Shown here: in pieces, positions 54,241 to 64,000 of the stretch | Layout: each line of letters starts with the position of its first letter | Position numbering within the stretch: the stretch's first letter is position 1 | Source of the DNA: Massospora cicadina | Lineage: Eukaryota; Entomophthoromycota; Entomophthoromycetes; Entomophthorales; Entomophthoraceae | Length of the DNA: 64,000 nucleotides | Direction: 5' to 3' | Assembly: GCA_022478985.1 (NCBI GenBank) | Contig: JAKSZP010014464.1 | Coordinates: 248,001-312,000 of the forward strand | Notes under the pieces: generated by a model | The model's database searches: none | What the model saw: the letters and a program-made list of their open reading frames with translations, nothing else | Told to the model about the DNA's origin: nothing | Translations under genes and position numbers: made by a program

Positions 54241-55270
54241 CTTCTTTTTCCTTGTACAACCACTATGTGAAGTTTACAGGTACCTGTGCCAATCTGGTCG
54301 GTTCCCAAAACCAAGCAAATTGTCACATCATGCAGTTAAATTATCAAACTTCAAACAATTAGAGCTAAACATGATGCACTCTCTGAGCAGTTAGCCCAAC
54401 AGTTTAATGTTCAAGATTCTGCGCCATTTTTAGATTCTAAGGCTCCCCATAAGCACGTAATGAATGCTACGACACTATCCAGGATGACATGGATGAATTC
54501 CGCCGTCAGTTTGTTGGAATATCCCACGCACTGATATAGGCACCACAGAAAACATTGACTCAGAGCCCCCACTCTACCTGCCGTCCATATCCTCTCTGAA
54601 CCCGTTGGATATAATAACCTACTTTTAAGGATAAGTATGTCCCTGGGGCCGAAAAAATTCAGTCGTACCTCTTTGTATATGAAGGAGCAATGGAGCTAGC
54701 TACTGACTGACAAAAGTGCCAGCATATACAAACCTGTTTTGATGGCAAGGCACAAGAATTATGATGCCTTATTTAAAGACGTGCACCACTTGGGCAGGCA
54801 TTAAGGAGACTTTTTTATGATTTGCGCAGTAACTTGACCCTCTCTAACTGCAAACAGGCTTTTATGCGTATCAACCCATGACGTGGAGAAACTCATATTG
54901 AATTTGAAGAACGCCACTATCATGAAGCTTATGCATTAGCTTCCTGTGACTAAATTACCTTGGATGATGCCATCTCCGCTGTTCTCCGCTTTCCAACACA
55001 GTACTGACCTGGTGCGCTATTTCCATGATGCCAAAGATATTTAAGTCCATCCTTAAAACTAAGGAGTCAATAATGGAATTACTTAAGCTTGAAGTATGCC
55101 AAGCTTCAGATAAGGATAATCGACCTAACATTCATGCAATTGGCAAATTTTAGAGATCAAAAGTATATCGTGACCCATGCTCTTAATGCGGAATCTTTGG
55201 TCACCAAGAAAGTGCCTATTAGAAGAAACAAGCTGATGAGTCAGGAAAAGCGGAGTCAGCTTAGGGCATG
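54241..55270 (+). pseudogene. gag: Element I gag: capsid domain and zinc knuckle
   Basis: The capsid part is readable from about 54628 (Asp-Lys-Tyr-Val-Pro-Gly-Ala-Glu-Lys-Ile, then Phe-Val-Tyr-Glu-Gly-Ala-Met-Glu-Leu) to about 55000. It includes Ala-Leu-Arg-Arg-Leu-Phe-Tyr-Asp-Leu-Arg and Glu-Phe-Glu-Glu-Arg-His-Tyr, with several stops. At 55178-55219 a knuckle reads Cys-Ser-stop-Cys-Gly-Ile-Phe-Gly-His-Gln-Glu-Ser-Ala-Tyr, its last Cys changed to Tyr. The spacing is the standard nucleocapsid pattern. Confidence 0.7.
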
Positions 55271-55299
55271 AGGCACCCTCTGCTGTTGACACAACGCTC

Positions 55300-56215
55300 A
55301 ACCTCAACCTTCTCTCACTCTATGCACTAAGCGTTATGTTCTGGAGAAACCTGACGAATTAGATGTCCCAGATTCCATTACTCCAAATAAAGATCTGTCT
55401 TCCTCTTACCCTGCCGTTTCTGATCTGCTCCCTCCTGGAAACTCCATTTACTCAATCCCCCACTTTGACACTGAAGTCACCCAAGTAGAGGTCATTGACT
55501 ACAAGGTGAGGATCCTGGCCATCATTGACACTGGCTCCCCTGTCAAATCGTTTCTCTAGACTGGTTAAAAGGATAAAGGTTCACCATATAAGGATCACTC
55601 CTTTGACTGTAAAACAGTGGGACCTCATTGCACCCATTCCCTAGGAGCCTACTCCTCATTGCCCCTTCGATTTGGCTCCCTGATTGTTACATAATTTGTA
55701 ATCATGTTAGAAAATGATAGTTATGACTTGCTTATTGACACCCAGTCCCTAGTTGAATTTGATACTTTAATAAGACACAAGGACTTGCATTTCTTTATTT
55801 TAGGGTACCGCGTTCCTCTGGTAATGAAGGACATCTAAGGAGAAAGGAAAGAGGAAACCCCAGATGTTGCCACTTGAATACCCAGACCACATTGAACGGC
55901 TAAAGTATCGGGTTATTGGACCAAAGACCAGGTTGCCACCGTCTTGCACAAAGGCTATGGAAGGAATGCCTACATATGCACCTAGCCTTGTAGTCATACC
56001 ACCTAAATTGCTGATATTAGTGGATACTAGTCTCCAAATTACTATACCGCTTGACCACCTGTTAAAAATTCAAGGAGAGAGTAATACAGTTACCTGTGAA
56101 CCACTTACCTGTCTGGGAGTGCTGGATCCCGCTTACCAAGCCTCCTTGACTATTCTAATGGCCAACTTTACTGATCAACAAAAGCAGATAACCCAAAGCC
56201 GACCCATTTCATAAT
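55300..56215 (+). pseudogene. Element I aspartic protease and linker to RT
   Basis: The active site Ile-Ile-Asp-Thr-Gly-Ser-Pro-Val has Asp-Thr-Gly-Ser at 55527-55538, preceded by Val-Glu-Val-Ile-Asp-Tyr. A stop follows 20 bases later. Further on, Tyr-Asp-Leu-Leu-Ile-Asp-Thr-Gln near 55720-55745 is the end of the domain. The open frame 55864-56214 (116 aa) is the linker before RT, with Leu-Pro-Pro-Ser-Cys-Thr-Lys-Ala-Met-Glu-Gly-Met-Pro as in element F. Confidence 0.75.
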
Positions 56216-56249
56216 ACGTATATTACATATCAACCAGGTTGAGTCCGTC

Positions 56250-57180
56250 TGAGGATGTGGGAACCTCAGAGACTTAGGAAAAAATATAACTGTTATTATA
56301 GACCGAGATGAGGTGGAAATTGGTGACACAATTACTTGCAAACTGCAACTATAGGCTGACGCCCTACTAGAGGGATATGCTGATTTATTCTCTAATGAGC
56401 CAGAGGATTTTTTGATTATGAAGGGGTGCAACATCAAGTGCTGACTGGCGATGCCCCTCCAACATGCGCCCATCCTTATTAGAAGTCTAAAGTTGATGAG
56501 GCCCAGGTTGCAAAAGAGTTGAAACAACTATCAGACGCTGGATTACTAAAACTATCCCTGAATCCCTGGGCCACGCCATTGTTTCTTGTGTGGAAGAAGG
56601 ATGAAGGGCATAATGTAGTAATGGACTACTGATGCCTGAATGCCATCACCCAAAAGGATAGCTACACGCTACCTAAAATTGATGACTACTTATGCCACTT
56701 ATCTGGGTCACAATTTCTCTGCAATGGACCTAGCCAGCGGGTACTGGCAAATAGAGCTTGCGCCTGATGACCAAGAGAAATTTACGCTCATAGAAATTGA
56801 AGGCTTATTTGAACCTACTCGCATGCCTCAGGGGCTGTGCAACGCCCCAGCCACTTTCCAGCGCGCTATGGACTGTCTGTTGGGAGATTTATAAAATGTC
56901 ATGTGTGCTAGTCTACCTGGATGATGTAACTATGTTTTTGTGCACATCTGACAAGCATTTGACCCAATTCGAAGTATTTGGACGGCTACGCTCTGATTCA
57001 TTGAAGCTAAAGCCCACCAGATGATTTTTCTTTCAGACTGAGATGGAATTCCTTGGTCTTAAGGTCACCCAAGAAAAAATTTCGCCTTTACCTGAAAAGG
57101 TGTCTGGTACTGAGAATATGACTTGATCCAGCAGTTTGCATGACATTCAGGTCTTTCTTGGCATGTCCAGGTACTACTGA
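56250..57180 (+). pseudogene. pol: Element I reverse transcriptase
   Basis: Blocks are: Trp-Lys-Lys-Asp-Glu-Gly-His-Asn-Val-Val-Met-Asp-Tyr near 56590-56630; Phe-Ser-Ala-Met-Asp-Leu-Ala-Ser-Gly-Tyr-Trp-Gln-Ile-Glu and Arg-Met-Pro-Gln-Gly-Leu-Cys-Asn-Ala-Pro-Ala-Thr-Phe-Gln-Arg in the open frame 56640-56894; and Val-Tyr-Leu-Asp-Asp-Val at 56911-56928 after a one-base shift and stop. All three catalytic Asp residues are present, making this the most complete RT here, though split by at least two frame breaks. Confidence 0.9.
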
Positions 57181-57229
57181 CATAAATAACACACTTTGCT
57201 GATCTTGATGAACCACTGACCTACCTCCT

Positions 57230-57640
57230 TAATAAAGAAGTTCCTTTTCGATGGGAAGATGCTTAGCAGCAGTCATTTTGAAGTCAAGTAAAGCTCTAAC
57301 TACAGCCCCTATTATGGTACATCCCAAGTTTGATAAACCCTTCATTCTATTCACTGACGCTAGCAATGTGGATGTAAGAGACATTCTGGCTCTACTGGAT
57401 GCAAGCCAAGTCGATCATCCCATGGCTTACTTTAGTAAGACATTAACCCAAGCAGAATGCAATTAAAGTGTAACCGAATGTGAGTGTCTGGCTGTGTTAT
57501 TGGCCATCAAACAATTCCGCCCTTTTCTTTATGGGAGTCATTTCACCTTAGTGACAGACCATGCCTCTCTGTGGTGTTTACAACAGATGAAAGACCCAGA
57601 TGGACGATTGACTAATGGGCCCTTAAGCTCCTGAATTATG
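57230..57640 (+). pseudogene. pol: Element I RNase H
   Basis: The open frame 57251-57466 contains Lys-Pro-Phe-Ile-Leu-Phe-Thr-Asp-Ala-Ser-Asn-Val-Asp-Val and His-Pro-Met-Ala-Tyr-Phe-Ser-Lys-Thr-Leu. After a stop the same frame gives Glu-Cys-Leu-Ala-Val-Leu-Leu-Ala-Ile-Lys, Leu-Val-Thr-Asp-His-Ala-Ser-Leu-Trp and Asp-Pro-Asp-Gly-Arg-Leu-Thr. Catalytic acidic residues are kept. Confidence 0.85.
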
Positions 57641-57699
57641 ACTTCTTAATTGTACACCATGCAGGGATGATACACCAAAATGCTGATGGATTGTCCTGA

Positions 57700-58944
57700 C
57701 TTCCTACCTGGCTCTTTACACTTCTAAGAGGACCGAATCTATGAGCTCGTTGCAAAACTGGAAGAGTGGAGTCATGAACCATTTGCAACACAATAGCGCC
57801 TAAAGAAAATGGCTGCTCTGACTCTAGTTAAAGATGGAATGCTTATATAAGCAAGTTTAGACCTCCTGGCTACCATATGTCTGACCCTCTGCTTGTACAA
57901 AGTCCACTATGGAGGCTTAAGTTGCTGTAGGGCATGTGGCAGTGAAGAAAACTCATTGATGGCTGAAGGATTGAAGCTATTGGTAAGGAATGATCATAAC
58001 AGTCCAGGATGTCATTGACACTTGTTTCACTTGCGCAAATCATAAGCCACCCAATCCTCCATACCACCATTATGTCATGGGACCTACGGCCCCATTTACC
58101 ACAGTGAAATTGATGTTATTGGGCCTCTGCCTACAGATATGTACAGTCACCTTTTAATCATTCTCACGGTTGATTACTTTACAAAATGGGTGAGGCTATT
58201 TCAGTTGCCTCTCCAAATTCCAAAGCAACCACATCCTTCTTGCTAAATCAGGTCTTCAAAGCTACAGTAGCCCCAAGGTGCTGCTATCTGACAATGGTAC
58301 CAATTTTTATTTCTGGTGTGGTTGCTGATCTTAACTCTCTATTGGGCACCTATCATTAACAACTTCTTATCATCTGACTACTAATGGAGCTTTAGAATGA
58401 GCAAGCAATTCCTTAGTTGCCATTCTTCACAAGAAGTCTTCCTCTGATCCTTCAAGATGAAATGAACACTTACCAACAGCCTTATTAGCATATCATAGCT
58501 ATCATCAAATCATTCAGATGTCACCTTTTTAAGACTTTATAGTTGAGAGCCAATTTTGCCCTTCATTGTGAAGCCTATACTTGATTCTTCCACACCTTAA
58601 ACAACTGACTTAGCCATGAAAAGATTGGCTGATGAATTATTTAGGTTACTGCAATAGCTGCTAGAGCCATGGGTACTACTTGACAAAGGGAAGCTGACCG
58701 ATATAATACCCTGTGGCTAATTCAGCCTGAATATCAGTTGGGGGACCTCATTCTATTCTATCATCACCAGCCCGGGGGGTAAATACACAAACTTGATAAT
58801 CTGTGGTCAGGTCATTAATTGGTGATCTACCATTTGATACTGAATATTGTATTGCCTCTGTGAAATCCGGTGCTCTTGTAGATCAGGTAAATGCTAGATT
58901 CCTCCAAAATTGTGTCCCTCTTTGGCAATACCTTGAGGGGGACG
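57700..58944 (+). pseudogene. pol: Element I integrase
   Basis: Asp-Thr-Cys-Phe-Thr-Cys-Ala-Asn near 58018-58040 is the zinc-site end. Ile-Asp-Val-Ile-Gly-Pro is broken by a lost base near 58105. Tyr-Phe-Thr-Lys-Trp lies near 58170-58190. Leu-Leu-Ser-Asp-Asn-Gly-Thr-Asn-Phe near 58281-58307 keeps the second catalytic Asp. Thr-Asn-Gly-Ala-Leu-Glu followed by a stop near 58380-58400 keeps the Glu. The C-terminal domain is poorly readable. The purine tract TTGAGGGGGACG ends at 58944. Confidence 0.8.
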
Positions 58945-59550
58945 TTTTAGGAATCATGAGATTCGGACAAGCCTGAGTGGGATTCAAACCCCAGCCGCTC
59001 CAGAGGAAGCAGAGAATCCTAACCACTGTACCACAAAGGGGAATAACTAAATACTAAATGGACGAAAGGAAACTCTGCTTCCTGAAGGACTCACTGATCT
59101 TTCTAGCAGAGGCACTCAGCCAGTTAATAAAGATCTTGCAATTTGGAAGTCACTGGAATCAACTACTTTATCTTAAAGTGATCAGATTCAAAGGAAACCC
59201 GTGTCATCTGACACATCCATAAAGAGATCACCTTACCCTATTCATTCCCAGTTATAACAATAAGGTTTTCTTAGGCAAACCAGGCTATCACGGCAGCCTA
59301 CAAATATCACTGATTTTTGTTTAATAAAATATCCTTCAGCTTCTCTAATTTTTATTACTAGTTTTCCTTTTGCTTGTGTTTGCAGAAGACCTTTCTTGTT
59401 CAAATGAACATAGTAGCCTCAATGACATAATTTCATTGAGAGATTGAATTAGGGAACTTAGTCCCTAAGGGATTCCGCTGGACCCACGTTTGACTCATAG
59501 TCAGACCGCCTTCCAAGGCCCTGATCTTTTGTGGACGCTGAAGCCTTACA
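58945..59550 (+). repeat. Element I 3' LTR
   Basis: A 606-bp partner of 52579-53189; the start has decayed from TGTCAG to TTTTAG. It ends ...AGCCTTACA directly before ACTGG. Confidence 0.88.
58975..59042 (-). repeat. tRNA-like segment (tRNA pseudogene or SINE head) in element I 3' LTR
   Basis: On the minus strand it reads TTTGTGGTACAGTGGTTAGGATTC, then CTCTGCTTCCTCTGGAG, then GGGGTTTGAATCCCACTC. These fit, in order, the D-arm/A-box, an anticodon arm with loop CTTCCTC (anticodon TCC, glycine-like) and a T-arm/B-box. The T stem pairs only partly and no acceptor stem is evident, so it is not a working tRNA gene. It also lies in the 5' LTR but not in element B's LTR. Confidence 0.65.
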
Positions 59551-59555
59551 ACTGG

Positions 59556-60733
59556 TAACAACATTTTTCTTTCTTATTAATCCTTTTGAACTCTTTGGGC
59601 TTATTTTCCAGCACACTTTGAATATTAAACTCCTTACTTTCCTCAGTCCCTTTTATAGGATTTAAATTTCTTACTGGACTCAAATTGAATCTTCATATAG
59701 AGCATCAAATAAAGCTCCTTATACCTCAAAATGGTAATACCATCAGCAAGGTGGTAATCTCTGTTGCAGACATGGAAGACATCATTTGATATAGATCTTG
59801 ATATTGCTAAAGGGCCACTTGCAGCGCAATTCATGCGTCAAAATTATTCAGCACTTTTTGAACCAACTAAAACTTCTTCTTTCTGGTAGAACATTTGACA
59901 AAACATGCTAAGGGTTAATTTTTCTGAAATTAGATTCCCATGAACTCTTGTTTGCGTTTGACATGTGCATGGGACTTCCATAATCTTTCATAATGGCCGC
60001 CTTGGCCTCTGAGTATGACCAGCTTTCCCCCTCTATATGGGACAACACTAGGTTCTGACAATTGATATATAAACAGTTTATCAATGTCAGAGCCTTTTGA
60101 CAATCAACATAAGTGAACATGGTCATATTAATAATCAAAAAGCAGGGGCGTTTTCCTGATGGAATGTAGTAAATTTTGGTCTAGCTTTAAATTCCTCTGA
60201 AGTTTCTATAAACACCACTCTTGGTTTGGCTACTTGACTAACTTGAGGAGTATTTTAGGAGTCATCCCCAAAATGGCTGTGAATGCAGTAAGCATATTTT
60301 TGGATTAGTCACCTTCCCGTCTGGAGTTCTTAGGGTCCTCTCTCAGTGTCAGTTGCCACATAGTGCTCACTTTCACATTTATGAGTCTTCAACTCCCTAA
60401 TTTGCTTGATCAACCACTCTATATCATCGGTGAATGCCCATAATCAAACACAATCTGCTTCACATTCCATTTTCAAGAATGAAACTTCTCAAACTAAATC
60501 TCCTTCTTTTTTCAATAATGACGTTACTTTTCCTAGTAACTCATTGCTGAAACTTGCGACATCTTTGACTCCTTCCTCAAGCTTAGTAACTCTCTCCTCC
60601 AAGGAAGCAAATTTTTAATGATTCTCATAATTGAAGGCGTTCTTGTTGACAGTTGCCAACTCATCCAAAGTTTTCTTGACTTGTCTTAAATAACTTCTTG
60701 TCCTAGTGTATCCTAAGCAACTACAACCCTGTA
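59556..60733 (-). pseudogene. gag: Element G gag: coiled coil and capsid region
   Basis: Reading minus from the 5' LTR: Val-Lys-Lys-Thr-Leu-Asp-Glu-Leu-Ala-Thr-Val-Asn-Lys near 60645-60685, then Phe-Ala-Ser-Leu-Glu-Glu-Arg-Val-Thr-Lys-Leu-Glu-Glu-Gly-Val near 60570-60615, a clear heptad coiled coil. The open frame 59908-60138 (Leu-Thr-Leu-Ile-Asn-Cys-Leu-Tyr-Ile-Asn and Ser-Glu-Ala-Lys-Ala-Ala-Ile-Met-Lys-Asp-Tyr-Gly) is the capsid part. Near 59556-59575 come the first cysteines of the knuckle completed at 52578. Confidence 0.68.
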
Positions 60734-60743
60734 GTGAGCATTA
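60734..60743 (-). promoter_or_regulatory. Element G primer-binding site, mutated
   Basis: TAATGCTCAC on the minus strand next to the 5' LTR matches TGGTGCTCAC except for GG to AA. Confidence 0.55.
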
Positions 60744-60745
60744 AT

Positions 60746-61839
60746 TATTTAAAGTCTCGGGGCTTCACTGCTCAGTCATGAATATAAGCCCCTAAATTGA
60801 TAACTGCACAGGTTTGATATGTGCACTCCTTGCGTTTTCTGATGATATATGATATATAAGTAATAATAGTAAGAAAACTATTATCTGTAGTTGAATAAAT
60901 CACTAGTTTCTGGCCCAACGCTTGACTGGTATTCTACCTCGAAATACTCCAGATTTTCTATAGGGATTTATTTTTTATCCGCATAACTTCATCCACACTC
61001 AGACCTTAGTTTATGGCCTTTCCTCTGGTGAAAGAAGTCAGCAGAAATTCCCATCAAATATCAGCTTCTCTTCCCAGGGTCCTTGATTCTTATTCTTTAT
61101 CCATATAAAGAGTCTCTTAATTAAAGCACATAGCAATAATTTCCTGAAGATGAATAGAACTAAAACTAATAATTAATTCTGCTAATTACCTTATTTTTTA
61201 TTGTTAATTATCAGGGGAATTTATATAGGGATTTTATTACCATCCCTCAGTTGGCGCCTTAGCAATGAAAAGGCAGCCGTTTCCATTGATTACCCTTTGT
61301 CTTCTAACCAGCGATGGACTTCCTTATCCTGGTTAGGATTCCTTCATCTGATATCCTTGGACCTATAAATAAGAGTCATAAAATGTGTCCTTAACGTTTC
61401 TACTCGATCTTAACAGACCAACCATACTTGGCAAGTGACTGCTTAGGTAATGTGACTTATTCCCCATTTATGGCAGGTCATGAACCAACTGATAAATTTG
61501 CTAGTTGTAGGTGGCATCACTCGCCTCGCAACTTCTTCCTTAAATTTCCAATCAGTTATGATGAAACCCAGCCTATCCCAATTGATACAGCTGATAGTTA
61601 ATCATTGATCATCTATCAGATGCCACCATTTCGTCAGCAACTCTGCCCAATGAGTTTTAATTATTCACCCAGATTGATCCCTGACAGATTTGAACCAGAA
61701 AAATTGCCTAAAATCCCCTGAAAATTATTAACCCAAAAATTTGGGTCAACTGATATCTAATTTACTCACTATATGGACCTATCTCCTAGTAATCCATGGT
61801 AATCTAGATGGTTGGAAAGGTGGGCAAAAAATACCAACA
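60746..61839 (-). repeat. Element G 5' LTR
   Basis: Partner of 38130-39198 along its length. On the plus strand it starts about TATTTAAAG and ends ...AAAATACCAACA. The open frame 61741-62031 crosses its end and is not a gene. Confidence 0.78.
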
Positions 61840-62700
61840 TCATCATGCACTATTAAAGAACACTCTTGCCTCCTTGGCTTACCTCAGAGTTATTCTAAGG
61901 TATATATGATATCAGGTAGGGCGGCAAATTTGACCCCTTTGGATTATTTGTTTCTTTTTGTCTCCATGATTTACACCAGGAATCATGTCATGAGACATGG
62001 AAGACTAATTTCAATTTCCAGAAGGGTATAGGTGAAGTTGAATGTATATCTGTGTCAAAATAATGAATAAAGTCCCAGGAACAACCTTGGATAAAGTCAT
62101 CCTTAAAAAGGATCTATATCTTTTAACAAGGAGCATGATTTGCACATTTACTCTTCTGTAAGTCTCTTTAGGCTTTTAAGTAAATTAGTTAACAGAGTAC
62201 CTCTCAGTTGTTGCTATATAATTTAATTTCCGCCAACTTGTTAAAGTCATCTATGGACTCCATTTCTTTGATGGATATTACGTGAACAAAGGAGGTAATT
62301 TGGTGGCATTTTTGCGGATGGGATGAGATAAAGGCTAGCCTTTAGACAGGGATTTTTCCAAAATCTGGGAGGGTGAGTCCCTTTGCTGAATAGGTTCCAT
62401 TCAAGACCTCAGAAATCGCGCAAAAGCTCCCCAAAAAGCATTGAGTTTTCTAGCTCAATTTCCACTCCATCTTGATTTAATGGCCATCCAAAATAGTTAG
62501 TATGCGGCATAACCTAAATGGTATTCTTTAAAATTTAAATTTTAAGTTTGGCAAGTTTATTAGTTACCAATGCTTTATTATCTGACAAATAGAAATTATC
62601 TTTGAACACTATATTATGAAGAGTAAGAAACAAGACTTAGTCTTGTTGTTCTTTTTTGGTAGTATAAGGTCATAAATTTGTATAGTATCTTTAAAGAGTT
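61840..62700. other. Spacer between elements G and J, unidentified
   Basis: 0.86 kb with no domain I recognise. On the minus strand short clean stretches, for example near 62410-62500 (Tyr-Phe-Gly-Trp-Pro-Leu-Asn-Gln-Asp-Gly-Val-Glu-Ile), look protein-like but could not be assigned. Confidence 0.4.
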
Positions 62701-63246
62701 TGTTATAAAATCAGATGGTATCATTAGGATCCATATATTTTGTACAAGTCAGACCCACGGAGCAACAGATAGACAATATGGGGATTGTCAGTCCTTCAGA
62801 CACACTTGAAAATATACTAAAAATAGGATCATTTGCCACAGTTAGCACTCTTATTTATTATTATAAATACAGCAACCTTTTGCTGCTCCGCTCTCTTCCT
62901 TCCTAAAAACAATATACTTCTCTCAATCGCCCATCTTGCTTTTATATAGCGGCTTTGGACGATAACGCTCTAATAGCTTGGGCGATACTATTCCGCCGAT
63001 TCTCCTCAATTTTGACTTGTTATTCTCTAATTCTCTATCGCCCTAATTGTAGGCAATTTACTTCATATTCAGAGAATGTTGACATTGCCTTTATACCTTA
63101 TTACCTTATGTAGAGGCGATCCAATAACCCATTATATCCCAGTATCACTTTTCTCAAGGTACTCATGTAATTATACCTGAAATTATATTTAGCGGATTCT
63201 TCCCAATTCGCCCTTGCTGTCCCATGATTATCATCCAGTCATATCA
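62701..63246 (-). repeat. Element J 3' LTR
   Basis: TGTTATAAAATCAG to ...CAGTCATATCA, 546 bp, similar to 7799-8330 and 16929-17464. A TATA-like TATATAAA on the minus strand is at 62941-62948. The open frame 62715-62906 is LTR sequence. Confidence 0.83.
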
Positions 63247-63299
63247 GAATCACGACAATACCACCTCCTTGACTGGATGATAAGCCTTCTATTGCTTAT

Positions 63300-64000
63300 G
63301 ATCAGAGGAACTTTGCATGCGCTCAGTTAATGATCTGACTGATTGCAGAGTCCTTAATGGTATATGCATTGACCCCAGTTTTCTCAATGACTTTAACAGA
63401 CAAATCAAGTACTGGACAGCTTAGTTTCCACCCAAATCCATGTTGGTCATAAAAGAGAACCATATCGCCTTCCTTGAACTGTGCCAACCTGCTACAATAT
63501 ACCTGATCAGTATCCTGATTACTGATCTTCTTGGCTAAGCTGAAGGTTTTTGCTTTGGTTTGCAATTTTGATCATAGTGTTCGCAAGGTTAGTCAAATAG
63601 TGGTGAGATTCCATTCCACCTGTGTCTTCTACACACAAATAAAGTAACGCCAGAAGATCCAGGTGTCAGCTGTATAGTAGTTTGAAGGGACTTTTTCCCA
63701 GGGCGGAATGGTAACTAATGTTATAGGCGAACACGGCAGTGGAAAGGAGAGAGCTCCAATTAGAAGGCCAATCCATTACTAATTTTCATATTATATTCAT
63801 CAGAGTCCCATTCACCCGTTTGACCATTCCATAGAATTCAGGGTGGTATGAGGTCATCAGAATCCCGCAGATTCCCATAAGCTCATTTATTTTGGGTGGA
63901 TGTGCGAGGTGAAGTTGGTTCCACTATCAGTGAGAATAAACTGAGGGCAGTCATGTTGCTGAATAATGCATTCCATCACAAACTTGGCCATAATAACCAC
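63300..64000 (-). pseudogene. pol: Element J integrase (C-terminal part)
   Basis: The open frame 63323-63565 encodes Phe-Lys-Glu-Gly-Asp-Met-Val-Leu-Phe-Tyr-Asp-Gln-His-Gly-Phe and Val-Ile-Glu-Lys-Thr-Gly-Val-Asn-Ala-Tyr-Thr-Ile-Lys-Asp, close to element D 8409-8741. Where D has Trp-Ile-Gly-Pro-Phe, J has a changed stretch, suggesting a pair of compensating indels. Upstream to 64000 the catalytic core is present in broken form. Confidence 0.78.

Larger units (their letters stand above)
52579..59550 (+). mobile_element. Element I: Ty3/gypsy retrotransposon inserted in element G gag
   Basis: LTRs of 611 and 606 bp (52579-53189, 58945-59550) flank a plus-strand gag-pol. The duplication ACTGG is exact (52574-52578, 59551-59555). 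The whole internal part matches element B where they overlap. Stops and frameshifts are scattered through all domains, but most catalytic motifs can be read. Gag includes a collagen-like tract, and the LTRs carry a tRNA-like insert. Confidence 0.92.
38130..61839 (-). mobile_element. Element G: Ty3/gypsy retrotransposon split by elements H and I
   Basis: LTRs of about 1.07-1.09 kb (38130-39198 and 60746-61839) enclose minus-strand gag (59556-60733), zinc knuckle (across 52540-52578 and 59551-59570), protease region, RT, RNase H and integrase. Removing H and I, each with its 5-bp duplication, leaves about 9.4 kb. No target duplication of G itself is apparent, and the outer limit of its 3' LTR is approximate. 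Confidence 0.85.
62701..64000 (-). mobile_element. Element J: 3' end of a D-family Ty3/gypsy element
   Basis: An LTR of D's family is followed by a minus-strand integrase end; the rest lies beyond the window. The region aligns with element D from its LTR through at least 9060, including the phrase TGGTTCCAYTATYRGTRWGAATAAACTGAG region near 63925-63950 against 9010-9035. Confidence 0.85.

Noticed and set aside
58975..59042. Functional tRNA-Gly gene
   Set aside because: No acceptor stem, imperfect T stem, and position inside an LTR; called tRNA-like only.
38125..61844. Target duplication for element G
   Set aside because: TTAAA on the left and TCATC on the right do not match; the left LTR limit is uncertain.
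1..64000. CRISPR arrays, bacterial operons, Shine-Dalgarno sites
   Set aside because: No spaced short repeats or prokaryotic gene organisation; the content is eukaryotic retroelements.

Overview
The window is eukaryotic repeat DNA with no intact host gene that I can recognise. It is built almost wholly from decayed Ty3/gypsy LTR retrotransposons, plus one 5'-truncated LINE. AT-rich composition, long LTR families, a chromodomain-bearing element and a tRNA-like insert are consistent with a repeat-rich fungus, plausibly a basidiomycete. That assignment is inference; nothing here fixes the species.
Left half (1-27864) is a four-level nest. Element B (+) is the oldest layer: its reverse transcriptase (RT) begins at about 5338, stops at 5646, resumes at 24892 and ends in a 3' LTR at 27250-27864. 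Element A (+, 1-5332, 5' end outside the window) abuts B and probably sits inside it. Element C (+, 5647-24891, both LTRs present) is inserted in B's RT. C's gag is split by element D (minus, 7799-17464; target duplication GTGTT) and again by a LINE fragment (17679-18695; 19-bp duplication). D's RNase H is split by element E (minus, 9943-13100; duplication GACGC/GACAC), a short non-autonomous element whose LTRs belong to C's family.
Middle: element F (minus, 28687-35650; duplication AGTAT) is a full-length degenerate gypsy element inserted in older sequence (27865-28681 plus 35656-38129), which holds a barely readable minus-strand RT/RNase H remnant.
Right half: element G (minus, about 38130-61839) is split twice. 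Element H (44853-52173; duplication GATAG) is a chromovirus and looks the youngest, with nearly identical 1.43-kb LTRs. Element I (+, 52579-59550; duplication ACTGG) lies in the zinc-knuckle codons of G's gag and belongs to B's family. The 3' end of element J (minus, D's family) starts at 62701 and runs off the window.
Each autonomous element encodes gag, protease, RT, RNase H and integrase in the Ty3/gypsy order, all broken by stops and frameshifts. Elements C, D, E, F, G and I share one primer-binding motif (TGGTGCTCAC or a near variant). The most unusual features are collagen-like Gly-X-Y tracts in the gag genes of F and I, the tRNA-like segment carried in I's LTRs, the non-autonomous element E, and the exact target duplications that let the insertion history be read.
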